A stretch of DNA of 64,000 nt from Fomitopsis serialis (GCF_022376445.1 NW_025955111.1:36221-100220), one strand, 5' to 3'; numbered from the stretch's first letter, positions 37,855-49,450 are shown. Notes: generated by a model not told the origin, from the letters alone. Program-made: numbers and translations.

Positions 37855-38793
37855 GGTGGGCAGAAGGATGTGCAGAGCGTCCCAGGTGGTTGATCACATT
37901 ATAGCGGCAGGTCGTCCCGTCGCCGCACAGCCATTGCGGTCCCGGTGCACCATCGCGATTGATGTGATACGCTTGGGGGCGGCGCCACCAACAGCGGCAG
38001 CACGTCCTATAAATCCGCGCTCATTGATCGCGGGTTTCACTTCCGTCATCCTGTCAACGATTGCGGTCTCCGCAGGAGTGAAGCGAGGTGCTGTGAGTGT
38101 TCGTGCCTGAGCGGGGGATCATCCTGGAGGGGCATCAATTAATCGCATGTCATGCTAAGCTTTTAGTGTGAGCGCTCGACGCCTCATTGTACTGGCCTCC
38201 AAGGTTGCGCCTTGTCCGTGCGGTTTTGAATTCGCGATAAACGAGACAGTATTGGCCTAGATGGCATTGCAGGTACTGTCAATCGATTACGGCTATGATA
38301 CCTGTCGTCTGGTGCGCTGCGTCTCGAGTTCCGTACTCTCCAGGGGGTAGACGCTGATCAGTAGCGAATGACAGCGCCAGTAAGTAGTGCGTATCCTGAC
38401 ATGACCTGACAGACCACCGGCCGATCACGATCACACTCCATTTTGCATCCGTCGGTCGATGGTGGGTGGATGGCATTAGCGTCCCTCAAAGTTGTCCGTG
38501 CCAACGGCGCTACAGCGCATCGGGCACGTCCGATCGTCCGATCGTACTACGGAGGATTGGTGGCGTGTGTAGCGTGGAGAAAAAACATCGTGATGATTTC
38601 TTTTTCTGTTCAAACTCCGTCGCGCGTTACGCTTCTGTCACGCTTCTTACCCGCCGCAAGGCCTCCGCACGGGGAGGTCGTGTACCTGGCTTCCCCTTCC
38701 CCTCCCTCGATGGTCCCCGTCTCTCTCTTTTGCCTCCCGCGCCTTGCGAGGAGGCTACACTCGTCACTTTCGCCTTTCCTCTGCTTTTTTAAC
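37855..38793. other. Intergenic, left flank of transposon block
   Basis: No gene recognised. The left terminal inverted repeat of the Harbinger-like element would be expected here, but I could not match a sequence with the right flank by eye. Confidence 0.35.
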
Positions 38794-41578
38794 ATGTCCT
38801 CTCTGAATCCTGCTGGTGTCGGCCCCGACGAGGAGCCTGACGTCGACGAGGAGCTTGACGTCGATGAGGCCAGCCCTGGCGACGACACTCTGACTATCCA
38901 TTGGGCTCACTCGAAATATTGGTACCGGACCGACCGACTCCTCGACTTTCTAGAGGCCAACGAAGGGCAGCGCCGCCAGCTGTTCGGCGAATGGTCAAAG
39001 GAAAGCGCAGCAAAGGGTCTTAACAATGTGTCGAGGAAGACGCGGCACTCCCAGATTCATTTCGAAATTGCGCAATACATTTTCACTCACCCAGACGAGC
39101 ATCCGAAGGTTCGTGCGGCCTTCGAGGCAACGAAGCACAGCAAAATGCAAACCTGGACCAATCGCATCGGGACTCGTATACGAGAGTAAGTTAATTAGTA
39201 CGCTATTATAGAAAATTCACTTATCCAACGTGTGTCAGCCTGAGAGGCGAGTATGCTCGGGTTACGTCGGTGGACAGAGGGACTGGATATGGCGTGTCAA
39301 AAAGGGATCGTGAACATGGGATCAACAGTGTCAAGGGTACGTCATTTGCCCTCCTGGTTTAGGGCTGCGACGTTGACGACCAGCAGATAAAGTACATGTC
39401 AAGTTCCCGGAAGAATGGGTCGTACGTCTTGCGCCCATGTGGGGCAGTGCACCGACGTTCGTGATCCCTGCACAAACGTCTACGCCCGGCCAAGATTTAC
39501 GGGCGAGCACGCGAGAGCGCCTGGGCCTGCATCAAGGCGCCGCCGGCTTGGTCGATACAACTGTGAACGAGTGGACCGCAGGCGAGGCTGGGCCCAGCGA
39601 TTGGATGGGAGGGTACGGTGAGTGGGCAGCAGATAATTCGGTGCAACTGGCTATGAGGTACGTCATCGCTTGCGATGGAAGTGCTCATCTTATTGTTTTT
39701 TGCAGCAATACACAGGCGTCTGGGTCGAACAATCCTGGCTATGTGCCCTACGTCACAAATCAACACGCCGACAACGCAACCTCGTACTACGGGCGACAAC
39801 AACCACCACCCCAAACGTCATATGGGAATCAAGCCTTTCCTCCAACCCCAAGTGCCTTGTTGTTCGACCATCGTACGGCCAGCCCACTCTCAGGCCACCC
39901 CACCCCTCCCGGCAGTGAAACCTCGAGCCTCCGCAGCTTTTCCTCAAACGTCCAGCCTCTGTATACGATCCCAAGCAGTCCGGCGTCATCACGCGGCTCC
40001 CTCCATGCCAGTGTTCCAAGCGCGTCAGCGTCTTCTTCCTCGCTTCCGGTGACGAGCACAAGCTCGGGCGTCTCAACCTCGTCAACCCTCGCATCGCGTA
40101 CGAGTGCCACTCGGAGCAAACGCGCCTCGGAGAAGGCACCGGCCCGGGCGCAGCCTCAGGCCAAGAAGACGAGGACGAGCGCCGCCGCTGCGAGGGCTCT
40201 TGCAACGCCGAACCTCGACGCGGCCGACGACATGCTGGATACGGCGGGAGAGACAGTGTCCTCGGACCGCGAGTACGTCAATGAGCTCAAGGTTCAGAAG
40301 GAGAGGCGTAAGACGGCACGGGTAGAGGCGGATCTCATGGATAAGCGAATACGGCTGTTGGAGATGCAGAAGGCGCAAACTGAGGCTCAACTCAAGCTTC
40401 TCGAGAGAACGCACCAGCTGCAAGACCTTGGGTACGCGCTTCCCTCAAGTTTCCCGGTGTCCGCGCCCGTTGCTGGCACGTCCCGCGCTGCCAGTGACTA
40501 CCCGGCCACTGTGCGGGCCCCATCGCGCGGTCATACTCACCGCTCTCCCATCACCGACCGTAGCATCTTCATCCACCCCACTAACAACTCGCAGGGCACG
40601 TCTCGTGCCGAGGACATGAACAAGGGCACGCCCGACGACTCGGAGGGCAAGCATGACGACGGCGCGCACGACGAGGGCGCACACATCGATGACGGCGCAC
40701 ACAGCGGCGACGCGCACGACAATGCTGTCGGCGTGTACAACGAGGGCGCGCGCATCGAGGGTGCGCATGTCCAGGGCGTATACAACCCGTCTGACGCTGA
40801 GGGCGCGCACGTCAGCGGCACGTATGGTCAAGGCATGTACAACTCGTCTGGCGTCGACAGTGCACATGTTGGGGGCTCGCACGTCGGGGGCTCTCACGTC
40901 GGGGGCTCTCACGTTGGGGGCGCATACCGCCAACTTGAAGGCATGTACAATTTCAATCTGTCTGACATCGAGGGTGGACACGTCGGGGCTACGCACGTCG
41001 GGGGCGCGCACGTCGGGGGCGCGTACGGCCAGGCCATGTACAGTCCGCCTGACGTCGAGGGTGGACACGTCGGGGCTACGCACGTCGGGGCGCGCACGTC
41101 GAGGGCGCGTACGGCCAGGCCATGTACAGTCCGCCTGACGTCGAGGTGGACACGTCGGGCTACGCACGTCGGGGCGCGCACGTCGGGGCGCGTACGGCCA
41201 GGCCATGTACAATCCGCCTGACGTCGATGGTGCACACGCCGGGGCTATGCACGTCGGGGGCGCGCACGTCGGGGCTACGCATGTTGGGGGCGCGCACATC
41301 GAGGCTGTCTACGGCCAGGGTGTGTACAACCCGGCTCACGTCCAGGGTGCGCACACCGACAACGACATGTTCGACATCTCCGTTATGATGGGTACGTCAA
41401 TTTTATCTTCAAAATTACACATGACTCACCTCATACTGAAGGGTTGTACGGAATGCCTTACGAGGACACTGGGGCTGTACAGCACGAGTACGGTGCGTCG
41501 AATGCTGCATCTGGGTCATCTTACGTTGGGAACATGTATGATGGTGGTAACCCTGCGGGTGGTCATGGAGGTCAGTAG
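38794..41578 (+). CDS. Putative Myb/SANT-like Harbinger accessory protein with HVGG repeats
   Basis: Exons 38794-39185, 39239-39336, 39387-39657, 39706-about 41390 and about 41450-41578. After an acidic N-terminus, residues about 30-150 (HWAHSKYWYRTDRLLDFLEAN ... RIRDLRGEYARVTSVDRGTGYGV) resemble the trihelix/Myb-like domain of basidiomycete transposon partner proteins, with Trp, LL and a closing TGxG motif. A Ser/Pro-rich linker, a basic patch (TRSKRASEKAPARAQPQAKK) and a charged coiled coil (QKERRKTARVEADLMDKRIRLLEMQKAQTEAQLKLLE) follow. The C-terminus is a tandem array of HVGG/AHVGGA-type units punctuated by YGQ(G/A)MYN and PPDVEG. The frame is lost within the array at about 41088 and regained by 41205. 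The function is inferred from domain type and from the neighbouring transposase: binding transposon ends and helping nuclear import of the transposase. It could instead be a host protein. Confidence 0.55.
40866..41330 (+). repeat. Minisatellite encoding HVGG-type peptide repeats
   Basis: Tandem units built on cacgtcgggggc, encoding HVGG(S/A/T), embedded in longer units of about 69 bp that include a YGQAMYSPPDVEG-type spacer. Five units between 41087 and 41187 have a G run one base shorter than sister units (41087-41090, 41145-41146, 41157-41159, 41171-41174, 41184-41187). The five losses sum to the exact frame change observed between the two ends of the array. Confidence 0.8.
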
Positions 41579-41794
41579 TAGGATGTATGCATGTTGTTTA
41601 GGTTCCATATTCCATACTGTTCCACATGTTGTATTTGTAGTAATGGGACAATGATGATGAAGCTCCTGAGCATATGATATCATCTAAGCAACAAGAAACA
41701 CTGAGTTGAATCAGGATAGATACACTGTAGGGACACTACTGGACTGAGACCTCCTGAGTTGAATCAGGACATATACATACACACCCTCTATCAT
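41579..41794. other. Intergenic between convergent transposon genes
   Basis: Short 3'-3' region containing the direct repeat listed separately. Confidence 0.5.
41701..41769. repeat. Two copies of a 16-bp direct repeat
   Basis: ctgagttgaatcagga occurs at 41701-41716 and again at 41754-41769, in the short gap between the stop codons of the two convergent transposon genes. Function unknown; it may relate to 3' end formation. Confidence 0.7.
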
Positions 41795-43504
41795 CTACAG
41801 ATGACCATCCAACTCTTCTGCAGGTATGATCAGGCCAAGGGCTGCAAGTAATTTCTCCAGCAGCTCCAAGCGCTTCTGCTTGCCCTCTGGAGTAAACTCA
41901 TACCCATCATCTCCTTCCAGCTCCTCAGCAGGCTGTTCCCTCTCCCGCTCAGTCCTATGAACATTGAGCTCCTCCATGACTGTGTTCCAGATGGCTTCAT
42001 CAGCTAGGTCACGTGCATGCTTGAGCTCCAATCGGATGACTAGGTTGTGGAGCACAAGACAAGAGCGGATCCAGATAATGGCCTGGTACATCTGGTCTTC
42101 ATCAACTATATGGATGCGCAGCTCCTTGAGTGACTGCCATCGGATCTTCAAGAGGCCAATAGCATGTTCCACAGCTACACGGATGCTGGACAGATAGTAG
42201 TTGAATTTCTTCTGTCTTGCAGTAAGGTTCTTGCCACGAGGTGCCTTTAGCCAGTATTAATTTCCATGCAACAAAGAGAGATTATGTCCATACCTTGAAA
42301 GGAGTGATCAGCCAAGGCAAAAGAGGATAGGCTGAATCTCCCCATATCCACTCATAGGACTGGAGAAGCTCTTCATGGTTCTTGTACATATTGGTCTCCT
42401 TGAAGGCAGTAGCATCATGGGTACTGCCAGGCTGTCCAAGAGCATACTCCCCAATGAGAAGGGAGTGTACAAACACAATAAGCTATGGAAGATGTTATTC
42501 AGATCAATACAAAGTCAAATCAACAGGGAAAGGTAATCACTGTAAGTTGTATGGCATACACCTTGTCCTTTCCATAAAACAAGTTGCCATACCAGCCTGG
42601 CTTGGCAAACAACTTCACTGGGGTTCCATCCACAGCCATGAACCCATGCATCCAGTCACTGGTATGAGCCTTTCTCTCTGCTAAGGCCTTGGCACCTTGT
42701 ATCTGCTCCTCATCATTGAGCTTGATAGCAGCATCATGGTGAGCCATGATGGCAACCTGGCAGCGCCGAGTGCAATTGTACACAGTGCCAACTGAGACAC
42801 TGGCCCATTCTGCCACTTCATCTACCACTGCACCAGTGCCATAACGGCCAAGGCGGGTCAGGAAGATGGCAAACTGGCGCTTGACCTCCATCTGAGGATT
42901 GTTGGAGTTGTTATGAAAAATGGGATCATCCTGGAAATGGATATGAAGAGAGCCTGAAGAAATACAATCAAAACTCACCTTTATCATGTCCAGGATGTCA
43001 TAAAAACAGTAGGGTGGCATTCTGAGCCAATGATGCCAGCGATCTAAATCCCACTGCTCATAGTACTGCAGCTTTGAGATAAAGTCACCAACTGGAGCAG
43101 GGGGGCGATAGAATGACTGAAGGTAGCGGGCTGAGTCTATGGCCGCGATGTGGTCCTCCCATTGCACCCGGATCCGCTGCAGACACTCCACAAAAAGTGT
43201 ATTCATCCGGGTCCTCTGATCCATCTCCACTTGAACCAAGTCAATTTGCATGGCATCAGAGGTGGCAGAGGAAGCAGCACTAGCTGAGGATATGGAGGAT
43301 TCCATGTCGGAGTCCGTGCCACTAACACTTGATGCTATTGATAACAAAGGATCAGAGGTAAGGATCTGAATGATTGGTAATCACATAGTACATACGAGTA
43401 GCAGCATCATCCGGGGGATGTATTGCACCAGCATGACCCATTGGAATGCCTGACTCGGAGTCAAAGGTGACTATGGCTTCGTTATTGACATTGAGGGCGA
43501 CCAT
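41795..43504 (-). CDS. Harbinger-type DDE transposase (Tnp4/DDE_4-like)
   Basis: Five exons on the minus strand read in frame: the first is 43396-43504, and introns follow near 43340-43390, 42925-42980, 42485-42560 and 42245-42295. The product is about 480 aa. Catalytic-core landmarks are GFMAVDGTPVKLFAKPG (first Asp), GQPGSTHDATAF followed by WGDSAYPLLPWL (second Asp), and RVAVEHAIGLLK (Glu), the usual order for Harbinger/PIF and plant-transposase-like DDE_4 proteins. An N-terminal helix-turn-helix-like region precedes the core (FAIFLTRLGRYGTGAVVDEVAEWASVSVGTVY). The start at 43504 extends the frame by one exon beyond the Met at 43347 with a clean junction. Acts in the nucleus on transposon ends. 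No disruption seen, so it may be active. Confidence 0.88.
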
Positions 43505-43982
43505 ATCGGCTGGCAAATAATCAAATCAATTTACACATGATTAGAAGGACACTGCGTGCAAGCGGAAGGGCGGTGTCGCGTGAGTTCGGGACTCGCCGAG
43601 CTTGAGAGGGCGGTCCCGGCGTCTGCCCGAGGGCGGTCCCGGCGTCTGCCCGAGCGCAGCCCAAATTTGCTCGCTCCGGCGCTTAGCCCCGCCGTGCGGC
43701 GTTCTTCTCATCCACCACTCGCTGTCTCTGCGCGCGGCTCTCTCTCCGCTGATACGCCTCTAGGCTACCTAAGCCCCGAAAACGCAATCTAGGCCTCTAC
43801 GATGCTCCGAAGCTCTTAGAAGATCCACTACAACTGTTCGAAGATTTTGATGTTCGTAGCCAACCCTGGCTCACCTTAGAAGACTATCCGCGACCTTCCG
43901 GCACCTCAGTGACGCTATAGGAGCACCTACCCACCTATCTAGACGACCCCAGAGCACGCAGGTCACTCAAAGATGCACTATG
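43505..43982. other. Right flank of Harbinger genes
   Basis: GC-rich, no gene. Contains a 23-bp tandem duplication and scattered ttagaaga motifs that lead into the LTR-like sequence. Confidence 0.4.
43606..43651. repeat. 23-bp perfect tandem duplication
   Basis: A 23-bp unit beginning gagggcggtcccggc at 43606 is repeated exactly at 43629. It may be part of a subterminal region of the transposon. Confidence 0.8.
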
Positions 43983-44750
43983 TGTTAGAAGACACTCGAA
44001 CATGTTAGAAGATGTGCTACGGTGTTAGAAGATCTCCTGCAAGACCATAGGATGCTACAGGATGTCCAGTGAGTCCTTGCAGGTCGTCTCACATCCTCGA
44101 CGAGTGGTCTCGGTTTCCGGTGTCATGTGATAGCCGGTCGGCCTTCGGACCACTGGTTAGCGAGCCCGAGAGCAGTTGTCACGTGTTAGAAGCCATAGCC
44201 GGATGTTTGGGGCCGTCGGAGCTCCGTAGTGGTAATAGCCGTGTTTCCCTGTATATACTCTGGGACTGGTTCCCTTCGAATCTCAGAGACCCCCTTACCC
44301 TCTCAATCTCACCTCGCACCGGCGAGGTTCGTCAGTCAGCCAGTACGTTCGAAGTCAGCAAGTTCGCCAGTCAGTCAGTACGTTCGAAGCCAGTCAGTCA
44401 GTTCGCCAGTACGTTCGCCAGCTCGTAGTTGCCCCGAGAGGCTCTACACTTCTTCTCCTGCCGTCGCTCGCCTTCCTTGTCACCGTTTGTTCAACACGTC
44501 TGTCGAAACCCTCCCTCCTACCTTCGAGGCTTAGCCCTCGTCTTCGAACAGTCTTCGACATCTTCGAAGCTCTCCCACGTCGTTCGGAGTCTTGTCCGTC
44601 CTCCTCCTTCTTACCTAGACCACTGTACAGTCCCCCGTACATCTCATAGACGCAGAGGCCTCGCATACCACTGCTCGACCTCACGGTTGGGTTTTTGTGT
44701 GGCTTTTGTGTTCTTTTCGGTCGCGTCACCGCATCCGTCCCCGGCTAACA
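43983..44750 (+). mobile_element. LTR-retrotransposon LTR-like sequence
   Basis: The segment ends ccggctaaca at 44750, and tgttag occurs at 43983, 44003, 44023 and 44184, so the ends form a TGTTAG...CTAACA inverted pair as in LTRs. Directly after it, at 44753, tggtag begins a possible tRNA primer-binding site. A TATA element (gtatatactc) sits at 44251-44260 and a repeat-rich transcribed-leader-like region follows. If the left end is 44184 the LTR is 567 bp; if 43983 it is 768 bp. No gag-pol genes or second LTR follow, so this is a remnant or a truncated copy. Confidence 0.4.
44330..44432 (+). repeat. Short imperfect tandem repeats (cagtcagtacgttcg)
   Basis: The words cagtcagtacgttcgaag, gttcgccag and cagtcagt alternate several times in about 100 bp inside the LTR-like sequence. 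Confidence 0.65.
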
Positions 44751-44829
44751 CCTGGTAGGCTTGCCCAAACGCCAACCTCTTCCTCCGAGGAGACGCCTCA
44801 CTCTCGTGTCACACCGCGAAGACGAGGGC

Positions 44830-45121
44830 GGAGCCGCCGGAGCGACACTACTCCGTAGCGCCCGCAGCGGTCACACTCGTATCAGGCAACTGCCGCATCA
44901 GTGCCTGCATGAGACTTGGACCCGAGGCCGACGACGCCAGCCCCGAGGCCCGAGGGCACCGGCCTGCGATCTGAAACACCATGCTGCTTACCTTCCACAG
45001 TCACACGCTGGTACTCCAACCAGGCATCAAACACTTGGCGAAACTTGTCGCTGTATGCCTCATCGACGCGGCTTCGGAGTTGCTGACGAAAGGGAACAAT
45101 CGAGGAACGAGTTCGGGACAT
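44830..45121 (-). CDS. Possible small hypothetical protein
   Basis: From an ATG at 45121 the minus strand encodes a charged helical-looking peptide (RTRSSIVPFRQQLRSR, DKFRQVFDAWLEYQR) up to a possible intron donor (gtaagcag) near 44995. A second short exon may follow to about 44830. I do not recognise it. It abuts the LTR-like sequence and may be a truncated host gene or part of the element. Confidence 0.25.
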
Positions 45122-47553
45122 GGTAGCGGTAGTATGGGAGAGCGGAAGAGGGCGACGATTCGAGGACAAGGGAAACGGGCGTCGGGCAGTCGTGTTATAT
45201 GTCGACCGTCTAAGGTTCGTTGTTACATCTGTCACAGTAAAATCTATCTATTCCCGTCTCATCTGTCCATCTTCCACAGCATCTTGACAGCGGGTACCCG
45301 TCGGCTACCCGTGTTCCTATTCTTCCTGTTCAGCGCCGTTTGCACGGACAACTTTGAGGGATGCTATTCTTGACTTGATAGGCTTCAAGTTGAGGAGTAT
45401 AGTGGCTGTTCACTACGACGACAGGCATTAGATGATGCACGGTGAAGAGGATACAGGACACACAAACCTTTGAGCATTCCCGCCAGCCATGTCGAACATC
45501 TAGGCCGGCCCTGGCCGGGCGATGGCCGCATCATTTCCTCCTCTCCTCCACGGCGCTTGTGTCCGCAAGTCCTCGCCGCCACCGGCCCATGATCAGCTGG
45601 GCGCATCAATGTGGTTGCACACGTTCCCTCCTCAGTTATGTCTGGCCCAAGTCTGGCCGATCCTCAGTAGGGTGTGATAGACTGCGGATCCAGGCCAGTG
45701 CGGAGCCCTCTGACATGACAGGGTCCTCAAGACGTGATGTGCCACCGACATATTCAAAAGGCACTGCAAGAGTGGACGTAACCTGACACTGTCGCGTTCG
45801 GTTCCGGAACATACTATTGTCAGCTTTGAGTTAGTAACTCGTAGCAGATTAGCACACACCTTCGGACCGCAACAGGCTGCTGGTCACGGCTGGCGGATAC
45901 TAGACTGAATCAACGGTGCAGCGGGCTCGCAACAAACTTATGGAACGTCACAGTATTGGTTCCGTATCTATACACTCTCATTCGGCCAACAGGGAGGTCC
46001 GCAGTCGACCCAAGGAATGCGTTGGTCTGAATGAGTGGTGATACAGCGGGCACACGAAGGTTGCTCGCGAGCGCCGGTCAGCGCCACTGCCAGTGGCAGT
46101 CCGTCAGTACTGCCACGTGGGACGCGATCGGGCACTGATCGGGCACCTGAACTTGCGGATATGATGCCAGTGCGGATGCGCTCAATGTTCGAGTGTTCAA
46201 CTCAAATTCAATTCCAAGTCACTACTCTCCTCCTCATGTGCGGTTGTGTTGGAAATCTCAGCTGTTGTCCCGGCTTTCTCAATCGAACACGCTTCCGTGA
46301 ATTCGAGTTTCTAGGCTGGAAGTAACCCTGCAGGCAAAAACCGCGGCAGTCTTGTCCCAGGGGCCGACGTTCAACACCGGAGTACGCGTGTATAGATGGA
46401 GGGATTCGACCAAGGGGCTTTGTTCCGGTGAGACCAATGTTCCTTCTTCATCTGAGACTGCATTATGACTCCGAATGCTTTCCCCATGGCAAAAGACCGA
46501 TCGTACGAATCGCTGGCACGTTAACGCACAAAAGCCCCCACTGCATAAGATAAGTATTGGACGGCGCAGTGTTTCGAACCCATGACATCCGCCTGTCAAA
46601 GCTTACTATAATACGACTCGACAAGTTACCCATTCCCTTCACCACCATAGCGCCTTGTGAAAATGGGATATGCGTATGCTGCCAGGACGGGATTTGTCCT
46701 ACCATGGACGCCCTGAGAGTGGCCGGACACCTCAGTGCGACTCCCCGAAATGCAAGTAGCATGCTGGTCCGCCTGCTGGGCACCGGAACTCCAGCCACGG
46801 TGTCTCCGAACGATGTCCTCAAGGGCGCGAAAGCAGTGTGTGCAGTGCGTTCCGAGCAGCTCCTGTGCTGTCATATGCTGATTGTTGCTGCGTTAGCCCC
46901 CGAAGAAAGGGAAGACAGCTTCCCTGCCGGCCTTCAGTAGGTCACGGTCGTGAGAGTCGTTCTTTGACTACCGCCCTAGGAAGGCTTGCCGCCGGTTCCA
47001 TCATTCAACCGGCTTCAAACCTTGCTCTGGCGACGGGCTTTGGTTTCTTCAAATGGGATGCACACTGAAGCAATTCTTCATCTCGCTAGACAGAATGGGA
47101 CTCCATGTACGCCAATGTCCATAGAGAGACTCAATGTGTGTCCAGCATCTGTTATCTTCTCCACCGTTCCAGGTATCGATTACTGCTTGCGCGCGTTCGC
47201 GAAGGAAACATCGGGTACCCATGCAGTATTTGTAGCCAGGGGATGACATGACACCTGTCTGCTCATGTGAGTGAGCTAAACAACCCGAACTCAATCTGTA
47301 GGCTAGAACGCCGCTCACACTGAATGATATAAGAAATGCAGGCGCTGTTGTGACTATGCTCAGAGCTGGAAGTCGTGACAGAAAACAATGAGCGCAGAAC
47401 TTTCGCAGCTGTGGCGCTTGCGCCATATTCACAAACACTATCCAAGTGTTCGCACCATGTAGCTTTTGCCTACATAACCTCGAGGTCAACGATGGAAATG
47501 AAGGTATCCCCGCCCCCATTTGTGTATCTGCCTTCGCACTTCGGGTCGACAAC
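45122..47553. other. Intergenic, no gene recognised
   Basis: About 2.4 kb without convincing coding sequence. A tRNA-like T-loop occurs near 46570 on the minus strand but does not make a good tRNA. The right end is the promoter of P450 #4. Confidence 0.35.
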
Positions 47554-49450
47554 ATGAACACGATGTCTGTGGCCTTACTGGCCCTTGTACTTCTCTTCGT
47601 TGCATGCCTCGCGCATCTTTTACCTTACCTCACAGATCCACATGCCCTCCGCTCCTACCCAGGCCCTTGGTTAGCCAAGCTGTCGGACGTATGGCTCGGA
47701 CGAGTAGCCGCTCAAGGCCACCGCTCTGAGGTTGTCCACCAGCTACACAAGCAGTACGGTGAGAAGTCTTCCCATCGAACCAGACGTCCGAGCTGAACGT
47801 GCATCGTCACACAGGGACCTTCGTCCGGTTGGCGCCAAACCACTTGTCCATCTGCGACCCGGATGGGATCCAGGACGTCTACGCGCACGGGAACGGCACG
47901 ACGAAGTCGGACTTCTACGACGCGTTCGTGTCCATCACGCGCGGGCTCTTCAACACGCGCTCCCGCGCGGACCACACGCGCAAGCGCAAGGTCGTCGCGC
48001 ACGTCTTCTCGCAGAAGAGTGTGCTCGAGTTCGAGCCGTACACGCGCGTGCACGTCGCCGCGCTCTTCAGGCAGTGGGACCGGCTGTGCGGGCGCGGCGC
48101 GGAGGGCTTCGAGGGGAAGGAGGGCGATGGCTGGCGGGGCGAGGGAGGCCGTGTGTGGATGGACTGCCTGCCGTGGTTCAACTACCTCGCGTTCGATATC
48201 ATTGGTACGCATTCGCTGTCGACGTCGCTAGGGTAGCCGTACTGATGCGTGACTGTCTCCTTCAGGGGACCTAGCCTTCGGGGCACCGTTCGGCATGCTC
48301 CAAGCCTGCGCAGATACTGCACCGACTGTCCTATCCCAGGAGGCCGCAATGGCGTCATACGGTAGCTCAGGTAAGAATTCACCAGAGGTGACCTACTGCC
48401 CCGCCGTGCAGATTATAAACGAGCGTGGCGAGTACTCCGCGTCGATCGGCGTGCTGCCACCGCGCTGGCGACCGTGGCTCGTTCGGTTCGTCCCCTGGTA
48501 CCGCCAGGGGCCACCTCAGTGGAGTTGTTGGCGGGGATGGCGATCGCTGCGATCTCGAAGCGTCTGGCTGCGCCGACGGAGAGGACGGACTTGCTATCGA
48601 AGCTGCAGCAGGGGAAGGATGAGGAGGGGAGGCCGTTGGGTGCGAAGGAGCTTACAGCGGACGCCCTGACTCAGCTCATCGCTGGGTCAGATACAACGTC
48701 GAAGTGAGTATGTTCTCCTGCTCGAGTCGTTCTCTAGGTGCTCATCACCTCATCTCAAGCTCGTCGTGCGCGATAGCCTATCACCTGGCAGCCAACCCTG
48801 ACGTCCAGGAGAAGTTACAGCGCGAGCTGGACGCAGCACTCGGCGGCGAGGATGATCCCGTCGTCACGTTCGAGCAAGTCAGACGTCTTCCGTACCTCGA
48901 TGCGGTGATCAACGAGGGCATGCGAGTCCACTCGACCTCTGGAATCGGTCTGCCCCGCGAGGTGCCTACCGGGGGATTGACGGTGTGCGGGCGGTTCTTC
49001 CCCGAAGGCACGGTCCTATCGGTGCCGACTTACACTGTCCACCGAAACGAGGACGTATGGGGAAGCGACGCGGACGTGTTTCGACCTGAACGCTGGCTGG
49101 AGCGGGATAAGAACGAGCTCCAGAAGGCCTTCAACCCGTTCTCGTTCGGACCGAGGTGCGTTGCGCTCGTGCGGTGTTGCAGCAATATTTCTGACTGAGC
49201 GCTGATGTAGGGGATGTATCGGCCGCAATTTGGCGAGTATGGAACTGTTTATCATCGTAGCTTCCGTATTCCGACGGTACCACTTCGTCTTGGAAGACAC
49301 TAGCCAAAAGGTACGTGTATCCGGTGATGCGTTGCGATATGGACGGGGCACTCATGCTCTTGATAGTTGGATACCAAGGAGGGTTTCTTGCGGAAGCCTG
49401 TCAAGTGCAGGGTGGGGGTCAGGCGCAGAGCAACAGGGATCGGGATGTGA
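47554..49450 (+). CDS. Cytochrome P450 #4, CYP53-like (benzoate 4-monooxygenase-like)
   Basis: N-terminal anchor (MSVALLALVLLFVACLAHLL), then LRSYPGPWLAKLSDVWLG and GHRSEVVH. The block FVRLAPNHLSICDPDGIQ, then NTRSRADHTRKRKVV, FSQKSVLEFEPY and DCLPWFNYLAFDIIGDLAFG, matches the CYP53 family closely. The I-helix is LIAGSDTTS near 48680-48700, ExxR is NEGMR near 48910, PERW is at about 49090, and the haem loop FSFGPRGCIG is split by an intron at about 49155-49208. The C-terminus KEGFLRKPVKCRVGVRRR ends at 49450. One frame break lies at the GGGG run 48507-48510; one extra G would keep the frame. CYP53 enzymes are ER-bound and hydroxylate benzoate at the para position. This could supply 4-hydroxybenzoate for the COQ2-like prenyltransferase 40 kb away, but many fungi also keep CYP53 purely for detoxification. 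Confidence 0.88.

Larger units (their letters stand above)
38794..43504. mobile_element. Two-gene PIF/Harbinger-like DNA transposon
   Basis: A Harbinger-type DDE transposase (41795-43504, -) lies tail-to-tail with a gene encoding a putative Myb/SANT-like DNA-binding protein (38794-41578, +). PIF/Harbinger elements characteristically carry these two proteins, both needed for transposition. Coordinates cover only the coding span; terminal inverted repeats and the 3-bp target duplication were not found by eye, so true ends lie further out. The transposase frame is intact, which suggests a recent or still active copy. The element lies between the left part of the cluster and the CYP53/PKS part. 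Confidence 0.65.

Noticed and set aside
38100..43980. Terminal inverted repeats for the Harbinger-like element
   Set aside because: I compared both flanks by eye and found no convincing inverted match, so exact ends are not claimed.
44761..45126. 121-codon plus-strand open frame after the LTR-like sequence as gag
   Set aside because: No zinc knuckle, no gag-like character, and no pol frames follow.
46555..46650. tRNA-like sequence on the minus strand with a gggttcgaaac T-loop and a ggcgc/gcgcc acceptor-like pair
   Set aside because: T-stem pairing fails, the acceptor stem has two mismatches and no good A box or anticodon arm is visible; at most a decayed tRNA-derived repeat.
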